Assembly (NCBI GenBank): GCA_014729315.1
Contig: WJKD01000178.1
Location: 1 to 9,045, forward strand
Source: Promethearchaeota archaeon
Lineage (GTDB): Archaea > Asgardarchaeota > Lokiarchaeia > Sigynarchaeales > SOKP01
Reading direction: 5' to 3'
Length of the DNA stretch: 9,045 bases
Part shown: positions 1-4,978 of the stretch, piece by piece
Numbering within the stretch: position 1 is the stretch's first letter
How the letters are laid out: each line of letters opens with the position of its first letter
Notes under the pieces: generated by a model
What the model was told of the DNA's origin: nothing
The model's database searches: none
What the model saw: the letters and a program-made list of their open reading frames with translations, nothing else
Made by a program: the position numbers and the translations under genes

Positions 1-489
1 ATATAATTTCACCCAGAAATAGTCTTTGTCCCTTAGAAAGTTCAGATATTGCTTGTAATATTGCAAGAAGTGTTGCTTATTGACGGGCATTTGGTTGACC
101 CATCGCTCGGGAAGAGGTGCCTTGAGTAAAAGCTTACGCACCCGCTTCGAAAGCCTTCCCGCTTGATCGTCTCTCAGCACAAGTTGATGGCGCAATTCAG
201 GGGATTGGCGGGACTTTTTGAGTATCTCGTAAATCTTGCGAACCACGAACATTTTCATTTGGAGGTGTACGCTTCGGGTATTAGAAACGCCGGCGATGTT
301 CTGTCCAACGGGTAATTCTGTCCTCGAATTCAAACCATTACGAGTCTCTGTCCTTTTATCGTTCAATTGAAGTGGTTCGGTGGAGTCGGGCGTTTCAAGG
401 TCCTGACCGCAATACGGGCACACTCTAGGCGATTCTTCGTTTTCATGGACGTTGAATGGGCTACCACAACGGGGGCAGGTCGGGGGCAT
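1..489 (-). CDS. Zinc-ribbon protein of unknown function, 3' end cut off by window edge
   Basis: The frame is open from an ATG at 489 to the left edge, giving 163 codons with no stop, so the C-terminus is missing. The N-terminus is a zinc ribbon: CPRC at residues 5-8 and CPYC at 24-27, with Pro and Gly around the cysteines as in archaeal zinc ribbons. A low-complexity polar linker (about 30-72) follows. From about 75 the chain is basic and probably helical, with KMFVVRKIY at 79-87, SKRVRKLLLK at 114-123 and an aromatic-rich end (residues 140-163). I do not recognise the family; nucleic-acid binding is a guess from the ribbon and the basic helices. G+C is near one half in sampled rows, against about one third in genes further right. 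It is transcribed divergently from the small gene at 900, to which its C-terminal half shows weak similarity. No Shine-Dalgarno precedes the ATG; a TATA-like TTTAAATAG lies about 55 bases upstream (minus strand of 541-549). Confidence 0.75.
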   Translation of the reverse strand, partial: MPPTCPRCGSPFNVHENEESPRVCPYCGQDLETPDSTEPLQLNDKRTETRNGLNSRTELPVGQNIAGVSNTRSVHLQMKMFVVRKIYEILKKSRQSPELRHQLVLRDDQAGRLSKRVRKLLLKAPLPERWVNQMPVNKQHFLQYYKQYLNFLRDKDYFWVKLY

Positions 490-613
490 GGGTGTGAAAA
501 CTTATTTTTTTGTGATTTAGAGCACAAATGAATTGGTTCTATTTAAAGAAAAAGAGTCATAACAAATTTTATATTATTCGATTTTTTGATAATTGCACCC
601 AAAAAGAGCTTTT

Positions 614-626
614 TCCTTTCAAAGGA
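614..626. repeat. Small palindrome TCCTTTCAAAGGA
   Basis: Two 6-base arms, TCCTTT and AAAGGA, are separated by one base. A close relative, ACCTTTCAAAAGGT, lies at 1256-1269 on the other side of the small gene. The sharing may be chance given its length, but both copies precede a copy of the longer direct repeat. Confidence 0.4.
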
Positions 627-706
627 GAATCAGAATCTTGTATATCAAGTATAAACTGTTGTTTGCTAAATCAAAAAACCCCCAAAAACCCTAATTATCC
701 TCAATT

Positions 707-763
707 TTTCTTAACTCTTTAATGCTAAAAACTCAGCTACGCTCCTAACTACCTAATTGAGAT
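707..763. repeat. Imperfect direct repeat, copy 1 (upstream of the small gene)
   Basis: The core at 740-763 (beginning CGCTCCTAACT and ending AGAT) matches 1335-1358 at 21 of 24 positions. Weaker similarity reaches back to TTTCTTAA at 707-714, which matches 1308-1315 if a few gaps are allowed. The two copies are in the same orientation and bracket the gene at 900-1235. Confidence 0.6.
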
Positions 764-825
764 TCGTTCTTATCCTCAGTCTTTTTTTTTGAGATTAATT
801 AGATTCGCTTGGATAAGGTATAAAC

Positions 826-868
826 AATCCTAAGAATTTCTTTTGTCCACTTTAGAAATTATAGGATT
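826..868. promoter_or_regulatory. Long inverted repeat abutting the promoter of the small gene; possible operator
   Basis: The left arm AATCCTAAGAATTTCT (826-841) pairs with the right arm AGAAATTATAGGATT (854-868). AATCCTA pairs with TAGGATT and AATTTCT with AGAAATT, giving 14 paired positions with a 2-by-1 internal mismatch and a 12-base centre. The right arm touches the TATA-like TTTTAAAA at 867-874. That is where a repressor would block TBP/TFB, so an operator is my preferred reading. An attenuating or protective RNA hairpin is possible only if transcription starts upstream of it. Confidence 0.55.
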
Positions 869-874
869 TTAAAA
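867..874 (+). promoter_or_regulatory. Candidate TATA box of the small gene
   Basis: TTTTAAAA lies 26-33 bases before the ATG at 900. This is the archaeal TATA distance for a transcript starting at or just before the start codon. Only the weak GTGA at 895-898 could serve as a ribosome binding site, so a leaderless or nearly leaderless mRNA is likely. Confidence 0.4.
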
Positions 875-899
875 ACCTACGTAAAAATAAATTAGTGAG

Positions 900-1235
900 A
901 TGATGCACTCGGATAGACCTACTTCGCAGAACCACCACCCCGCCACCGACAAGGTTTATCTAGGGTGCCTCTATGAAATTAAAGTCTTCGTCGCGGTTGA
1001 GAAGAGATTAGGCGTAAAGCTACGGAAACGCGAGTTCCAAGTAGATTTAAGCGACTTATCCGTTCGAACAAAAGCAAAAGTTAAAAAACTTCTCAAGGTT
1101 CGCCAAATGGTCGAGCACGACGGGATTCTTCGCTTCTTAGCCGACGAAGTAGAGATTTCACTCGATGAGTTCCGTTCCCTGGTCCGCATCTACAAGCGCA
1201 AAAACCCCGCGCTTAAGCTGAAAGATTTTTTTTAA
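900..1235 (+). CDS. Small basic protein of unknown function (111 residues)
   Basis: The frame starts at tandem ATGs (900 and 903) and ends with TAA at 1233-1235; either ATG could be used. The protein is basic with no signal peptide or membrane segment. The first 18 residues are polar and His/Pro-rich and look disordered; the rest is probably helical. Visible landmarks are YEIKVFV at 25-31, a Lys-rich stretch TKAKVKKLLK at 57-66, and SLDEFRSLVRIYKRK at 87-101. I do not recognise the family. Sampled rows are 42-53% G+C, against about one third in genes to the right, so codon choice agrees with real coding and with an origin or constraint unlike its neighbours. KxFV, KKLL and the final aromatic helix can be lined up with the C-terminal half of the zinc-ribbon protein at 1-489, suggesting distant paralogy. 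The gene is bracketed by direct repeats and preceded by a strong inverted repeat. A small DNA-binding or partner protein of the zinc-ribbon gene is possible but unproven. Confidence 0.65.
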   Translation: MMHSDRPTSQNHHPATDKVYLGCLYEIKVFVAVEKRLGVKLRKREFQVDLSDLSVRTKAKVKKLLKVRQMVEHDGILRFLADEVEISLDEFRSLVRIYKRKNPALKLKDFF

Positions 1236-1255
1236 TAATTAACAAAATTTTGAAG

Positions 1256-1269
1256 ACCTTTCAAAAGGT
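1256..1269. repeat. Short hairpin ACCTTTCAAAAGGT after the small gene
   Basis: The arms ACCTTT and AAAGGT are separated by two bases, 20 bases past the stop at 1235. Direct copies of TGAAGAC flank it at 1251-1257 and 1272-1278. It resembles the palindrome at 614-626. It could form part of a terminator, but no T-run follows. Confidence 0.4.
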
Positions 1270-1280
1270 ACTGAAGACAT

Positions 1281-1316
1281 ATTAAGGAATCATTTGGATA
1301 ATGAGGATTTCTTAAT
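1281..1316. repeat. Inverted repeat downstream of the small gene
   Basis: ATTAAGGAATC (1281-1291) and GATTTCTTAAT (1306-1316) can form an 11-pair stem with one G-T wobble around a 14-base loop. It lies in the 214-base convergent gap between the small gene and the transporter gene. A 3'-end structure of the small-gene transcript is the simplest reading. Confidence 0.4.
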
Positions 1317-1358
1317 TAAGCTCAAATCAACCCTCGCTCCTAACTCCCCAATTAAGAT
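1308..1358. repeat. Imperfect direct repeat, copy 2 (downstream of the small gene)
   Basis: The core at 1335-1358 begins CGCTCCTAACT and ends AAGAT. It differs from 740-763 at three positions. Together with the upstream copy it frames about 570 bases that contain the small gene and its promoter. Confidence 0.6.
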
Positions 1359-1364
1359 AATTTT

Positions 1365-1400
1365 TCGCTTAAAAATATAAAAGAAAAGAAGAAATATTTG
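1365..1400 (-). terminator. T-rich 3' end of the transporter gene
   Basis: Read on the minus strand, the stretch 50-85 bases past the transporter stop is almost all pyrimidine with runs of T (the complement of the A-rich row around 1371-1397). Archaeal RNA polymerase terminates on such T-rich non-template stretches without needing a hairpin. The exact end point cannot be read from sequence. Confidence 0.35.
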
Positions 1401-1449
1401 ATTTTTATTCTATTTTTAGTTCAGCTTTCATAAGTTCAAGGAGATGATT

Positions 1450-3000
1450 TTAAGTTTTCTTTTGACCTAATTTTTTGCGTTTTTCTTTGTGAATCTCCAG
1501 CAATTCTATTTTCATCTCTTTCACAACTTTACCAGTCAGAGGATAAAATTTAATCCAGATGAGTACACCTAATAAGGCAACCAAGCCAGGGATAAGAGCT
1601 ATACTTATATTGACCGCTAATCTCGCCATATCTAACCCTTGCGTTGCGACTAGTCCCTCAGCGCTCTCGATATAAATTAGACCAAAAGCTGCCATAACAG
1701 AGGGAGGAATTGCTAACGCAACGCTGATCATGGGTTTACTTAATAAGGGACCTATTCCCGCGTATAACCCCTCTCTTCTCTCTCCCGAAACTTTTAACTC
1801 GTCCCAATCAATAGTATCGCTTCTCATAGGATTATGGAAGATAAAATCTCCTGAAAACGCAAGCATAAAAATACTAAATCCGATTGAAACCAGGACCCAA
1901 TTCAAGGTAAAACTCGCGAAAAAGATAAAAAAGAAACCGATGGCAAGAACGCCTTGAGAATAGGTTAACGCAGCTTTTGTCGAAATTTTATCCGCAATTT
2001 TCAATTCAATGTATACTGATATAAACAAACATAGTATCGGTCCTATCCAGAATAGGATAGGATTAAATCCTGGTAGAGTGTTCAAATACCACGTGAGATA
2101 GAAGGGTAAACTTACGATAAGTATATTAATAATAAATACCGAAACGCCGTCGTAAATAACATAAACGATAAAGGATTTGTTTTTAAACGCTAACTTTAAA
2201 CTCTCAAACAATCCTGTTTGCTTTTCCGGTACATGTTCGGAGTGCTCGTTAACCACAGAACTTAAGATCAAATACGGTATAACTCCAAAAATCGCAAGTC
2301 CAATGACCAAAAACTGGAACGCTAATACTGATTCTGCGGTGGGATCAGCTAAGAAAATAACCGGTACAATAAAACCTATGAGAATCGCTGGTAAAGCAAA
2401 TACGGAACATAATAGCTGCGTTTGCTCTCTTTCACGCTGATTTAGAGTCATTTGGGGCAACAAGGCAACATGAGCGCACAGAACGAGCGTGAACATTGTG
2501 TCATAAGCTAATTGCGTAACCATATACCAAATAAACATCCATACTTGAATGGTTAATTCTTGCTCACCGCGCCAAATTCCTGGTGGAAAAAATACTAACG
2601 CAAACGCTAAGCTAAAAATGGGGGCGCCAAACTTAATATAAGGCATATATCTTTGATACTCGCCTTTTTTCTTATTGTAATATCTAGTGTTATTTATTTT
2701 ATTCCCGAAAATAGGATCATTAACCACATTCCATACCGCATACACAATTTGGGCTATGACGATCCACGTCCATTGTAAACCCATCCATGCATAATAAAAG
2801 CTCTGAATAACGCCCATTACGCTACCAAAAAATGTTCCTGGAAGATTAGCGAACGCATAGGCCAATTTTTCCTTGTAAGTAATTTTTTCTATTTCATCTA
2901 AGTCAATGTTTTTAGATTTAGTCAAATTGAATATCAGCTTTTTAATATTTTTGTGTAATAATATAACAAGAAATTTTGTTTTCTTATTTAAGCTTATCAA
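1450..3000 (-). CDS. GPH-family (MelB-type) sugar:cation symporter
   Basis: This is a 12-helix MFS membrane transporter of the glycoside-pentoside-hexuronide:cation symporter family, expected to bring a sugar or glycoside into the cell with a cation. Family signatures, in order, are NDPIFGNKINNTR (94-106, loop 2-3), LPQMTLNQREREQ (181-193, after helix 4), and SDTIDWDELK with GERREG (394-411) followed by Lys422 at the MelB Lys377 position. The 516 residues exceed the usual 450-480, mainly through about 40 extra residues before the first helix. No alternative Met occurs before residue 62, so I keep ATG at 3000. Compared with E. coli MelB from memory, the sodium-site Asp59 is kept (Asp95), but Asp55 is Asn91 and Asp124 appears to be hydrophobic (about Leu174), so the coupling ion may differ. 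The gene diverges from the RCK gene and has a TATA-like box about 26-38 bases upstream. Substrate cannot be told from sequence. Confidence 0.9.
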   Translation of the reverse strand: MISLNKKTKFLVILLHKNIKKLIFNLTKSKNIDLDEIEKITYKEKLAYAFANLPGTFFGSVMGVIQSFYYAWMGLQWTWIVIAQIVYAVWNVVNDPIFGNKINNTRYYNKKKGEYQRYMPYIKFGAPIFSLAFALVFFPPGIWRGEQELTIQVWMFIWYMVTQLAYDTMFTLVLCAHVALLPQMTLNQREREQTQLLCSVFALPAILIGFIVPVIFLADPTAESVLAFQFLVIGLAIFGVIPYLILSSVVNEHSEHVPEKQTGLFESLKLAFKNKSFIVYVIYDGVSVFIINILIVSLPFYLTWYLNTLPGFNPILFWIGPILCLFISVYIELKIADKISTKAALTYSQGVLAIGFFFIFFASFTLNWVLVSIGFSIFMLAFSGDFIFHNPMRSDTIDWDELKVSGERREGLYAGIGPLLSKPMISVALAIPPSVMAAFGLIYIESAEGLVATQGLDMARLAVNISIALIPGLVALLGVLIWIKFYPLTGKVVKEMKIELLEIHKEKRKKLGQKKT

Positions 3001-3025
3001 AAACTATAGTGAAATAAATAGGTAA

Positions 3026-3038
3026 ATTTTATATTAAA
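3026..3038 (-). promoter_or_regulatory. Candidate TATA box of the transporter gene
   Basis: On the minus strand this reads TTTAATATAAAAT, 26-38 bases before the ATG at 3000. That fits a transcript starting within a few bases of the start codon. No Shine-Dalgarno is visible for this gene. Confidence 0.5.
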
Positions 3039-3042
3039 TTTC

Positions 3043-3053
3043 TTTATAATATT
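3043..3053 (+). promoter_or_regulatory. Candidate TATA box of the RCK gene
   Basis: TTTATAATATT lies 35-45 bases before the ATG at 3088. It predicts a start near 3072 and a leader of about 15 bases holding the ribosome binding site at 3077. It lies only a few bases from the opposite-strand TATA box at 3026-3038, so the two promoters probably compete or are controlled together. Confidence 0.5.
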
Positions 3054-3076
3054 AACAAAATAAAGAGATTTTTTCC

Positions 3077-3084
3077 AAGGTGAT
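3077..3084 (+). promoter_or_regulatory. Strong Shine-Dalgarno of the RCK gene
   Basis: AAGGTGAT matches the archaeal GGAGGTGAT consensus over GGTGAT and ends three bases before the ATG at 3088 (seven bases from GG to ATG). It is the only clear Shine-Dalgarno I see in the window and fixes this start. Confidence 0.6.
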
Positions 3085-3087
3085 TTT

Positions 3088-4212
3088 ATGATTTCCCGAG
3101 TTCTCACGAAAATAAAATTTTTAGTAAAACAGAACTTATTTGCTTTTCTCATTATAGGATTATGGTTTTTGTGTAATTATGTCTACTTCTACTTGCTCAC
3201 TTCAAGCTATTTTGAAAGCGTCTACATTCTTTTTTACTTCAAAGAAAACGACTCGTTATGGGGCACTTTCTACGCTAATTTTACTGAATTTATCATTTTT
3301 GGATTAATTTTTTCGCTGATTACAATAGATTTATTTAGAAAATACAATCCTGAAGAAACATGCAGAGACATTGCCCATAAGCTTGAGGATCACGCAATAA
3401 TTATTGGATATAATCATCTAGGTCAGAGATTAGCGAATTTTTTCGACAAGATCGGCGTTAAGTTTGTTATTATAGAAAGCGAGAAAAAATATATTGAAGA
3501 ATTGATTAACGACGAAAAACCCGTAATACACGATGATGTGCGGAAGATGGATACTTTAAATGACGCCAACATTCAAAAAGCACGAGCGGTGTACATCACC
3601 AGCGACAATTTGGAGGTTCTTTTGGTAGGATGTGCTCACATCAGAATGGTAAATAGATCGTGCAAACTTGTGTGTCGAGTATTTCACGACGATATTGCTG
3701 ATTTAATAAGTACTACATATAAAGCAACTACAATTTCAACCTCGAAGTATGCCTCTAATAGATTAATCAATAAAATAGAATCTGAAAACTTTCAAAATCT
3801 CTTAATTATAGGTCTCAATCACATCTCTTATAGAATCTCAAAAAAATTGGAAAAATACTTCCCAAATATCCGTTTTCACATCATTGAAGAAGACGAAGAA
3901 ATCATTGAAGACATTCTCCTAGAGAACCAGGAACATTTAATTATCGGAGATCCAAAAGACCGATCAATTCTAGAAAAAGTTGATATTCAAAAAATCGACT
4001 GTGTTATAAATGTCACCACTCAAGCAGTTCAAAGCACGCTATTAATTACCAAAAGAATACGAGAGCTAAATCCTAAATGCAAAATTATTACTCGACTCTT
4101 CTTAGATAGTATTGCAGAGATTCTGGAAAATCCCCCTTTTAATTCTCAGGTAATGTCGTCGTCTAAAGACACTTTAGATTACATGAAAAAAAAGCGATTA
4201 CTAAATTTTTAA
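3088..4212 (+). CDS. Membrane-anchored tandem RCK (TrkA-N) protein lacking a potassium-channel filter
   Basis: Two hydrophobic helices (about 17-38 and 65-82) are followed by two RCK_N/TrkA-N Rossmann domains. The first spans about 101-215: HAIIIGYNHLGQRLANFF at 102-119, acidic Glu130 after the second strand, then DDVRKMDTLNDANI at 149-162 and AVYITSDN at 167-174. The second spans about 236-345: LLIIGLNHISYRI at 238-250, HIIEEDEE at 264-271, LIIGDPKDRSILEKV at 284-298. In ligand-gated 2TM potassium channels a TVGYGD filter lies between the helices; here that loop (39-64) has no TxGYG. The glycine motif is GYNHLG in domain 1, losing the middle Gly, and has lost its last Gly in domain 2, so NAD(H) binding is uncertain. 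It may be a sensor or regulatory subunit for another transporter rather than a channel. The start is set by a strong Shine-Dalgarno. The gene converges on the RadB-like gene. Confidence 0.8.
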   Translation: MISRVLTKIKFLVKQNLFAFLIIGLWFLCNYVYFYLLTSSYFESVYILFYFKENDSLWGTFYANFTEFIIFGLIFSLITIDLFRKYNPEETCRDIAHKLEDHAIIIGYNHLGQRLANFFDKIGVKFVIIESEKKYIEELINDEKPVIHDDVRKMDTLNDANIQKARAVYITSDNLEVLLVGCAHIRMVNRSCKLVCRVFHDDIADLISTTYKATTISTSKYASNRLINKIESENFQNLLIIGLNHISYRISKKLEKYFPNIRFHIIEEDEEIIEDILLENQEHLIIGDPKDRSILEKVDIQKIDCVINVTTQAVQSTLLITKRIRELNPKCKIITRLFLDSIAEILENPPFNSQVMSSSKDTLDYMKKKRLLNF

Positions 4213-4213
4213 T

Positions 4214-4238
4214 CTCAGAATTTCCCTATTTTTCTGAG
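4214..4238. terminator. Hairpin between convergent genes, possible two-way terminator
   Basis: CTCAGAA (4214-4220) and TTCTGAG (4232-4238) form a perfect 7-base stem around an 11-base loop. It begins two bases past the RCK stop and covers the last codons of the RadB-like gene on the other strand. Short T-runs follow on both strands. Placement between two convergent stop codons fits shared 3'-end formation. Confidence 0.4.
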
Positions 4239-4939
4239 GAAAATCCTTTTTTTGTTAAAAATAAATCAAACTCAGCCAATTTCTCATAATTCTGATCGTA
4301 AAAGATTACTTTTCGATTGTTTAATATGGAGGTCCTTTCGACTTTTATGTTAAGAGAAGTCCAAAAATTTGTGACTTTCCCTCCGCTTTGAACTTCAGAA
4401 ATTTCTTCGCCTTTCTTTCGATGTACCAACTCGTTCACAATAACGATCTCGAGATCATATGTAATACTTAAGTAAAATAAAGTTCCCAGAATCAGGTTAA
4501 GTAGGTAATTGATGGAAGCGTTTTTTTCTTTTTTTTCCCTGATTATTTCAAGCTTGTAAAGATCTGTAATAGAGTCGATAACTATTAAAGAGATGCGGTT
4601 CTTTTGATTTTTTGAGCGTGTTATTACTAATTCTAAATTCATCAGTGCTTTTCTAAGGGAACGAAAATCGCTTATTGTTATAAGAGTGAACATTTCAGTA
4701 AATTTTTCCATCAAATCTCTTTTATCCGATCCCAGATATTGTTGAATTTTGTTCATGGGAAAATTAGGTTTAGTGTAAAAATAAAGAATCTTTCCTTTTT
4801 TCTCTTTAAAATGAGCTAATACGGTTTGAATCGCTAAGGTCGTTTTTCCAACTCCAAAATCACCCCAAATTGAAGTTAAACGAGACGAATCTAACCGATT
4901 TTTCATATCATGCGGAATTTTTGGAATTGGAAGATCCAT
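4226..4939 (-). CDS. RadB-like RecA-superfamily ATPase
   Basis: This is a single RecA-type core of 237 residues, the usual size of archaeal RadB, without the N-terminal domain of RadA. Walker A is GDFGVGKT (26-33), with LAIQT following as in recombinases. Walker B is LIVID (118-122), continuing into DSITDLYKLE, which closely resembles the RadB pattern. IVIVNE (165-170) takes the place of the strand carrying the sensor TNQV in RadA/RadB, and GGK...FW (186-193) matches the GG...W region. A C-terminal TKKGF at 229-233 resembles the family ending. RadB is an archaeal Rad51 paralogue that aids recombination and has weak ATPase activity. A KaiC-like or other RecA-fold regulator is the alternative, but the size and the DSIT.LY..E motif favour RadB. 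The gene diverges from a RuvC-like gene 39 bases away and is probably leaderless. It overlaps a hairpin at its 3' end. Confidence 0.75.
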   Translation of the reverse strand: MDLPIPKIPHDMKNRLDSSRLTSIWGDFGVGKTTLAIQTVLAHFKEKKGKILYFYTKPNFPMNKIQQYLGSDKRDLMEKFTEMFTLITISDFRSLRKALMNLELVITRSKNQKNRISLIVIDSITDLYKLEIIREKKEKNASINYLLNLILGTLFYLSITYDLEIVIVNELVHRKKGEEISEVQSGGKVTNFWTSLNIKVERTSILNNRKVIFYDQNYEKLAEFDLFLTKKGFSSEK

Positions 4940-4978
4940 AGTATAATTAAAATTTTATTTTTAATTATCTAAAATAGA
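4940..4978. promoter_or_regulatory. Compact AT-only divergent promoter of the RadB-like and RuvC-like genes
   Basis: These 39 bases between two divergent start codons are almost wholly A and T, with AATTTTATTTTTAATT at 4950-4965. They leave room for TATA-like elements on both strands but not for separate leaders, so both mRNAs are likely leaderless and the two genes are probably expressed under common control. Individual boxes cannot be assigned with confidence. Confidence 0.45.

Larger units (their letters stand above)
490..899. other. 410-base gap between divergent genes, rich in inverted repeats
   Basis: I see no convincing gene here. A 64-codon frame at 528-722 has low-complexity composition and no ribosome binding site, and I judge it chance. 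The gap holds a small palindrome (TCCTTTCAAAGGA, 614-626), one copy of an imperfect direct repeat (707-763), a T-tract of nine (782-790), a pair of 7-base arms CTTATCC at 769-775 and GGATAAG at 811-817, and a long inverted repeat (826-868) just before the gene at 900. The density of dyads is higher than in other intergenic regions of this window. It could hold regulatory sites or a short structured RNA, but nothing matches an RNA family I can name. Confidence 0.6.

Noticed and set aside
528..722. A 64-codon open frame on the plus strand in the first intergenic gap
   Set aside because: It has biased, low-complexity composition, no ribosome binding site or convincing promoter, no domain features, and it overlaps repeat elements. 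A frame of this length is expected by chance.
782..790. Run of nine T as a terminator
   Set aside because: No plus-strand gene lies upstream of it in the window, so it has nothing to terminate that I can support.
971..1189. A minus-strand frame opposite the small gene
   Set aside because: It is Ser/Arg-rich, as typical of an antisense shadow. The plus-strand frame has the better start context and composition.
1730..2440. Two plus-strand frames inside the transporter gene
   Set aside because: They are shadows of a strongly supported minus-strand transporter and have no independent features.
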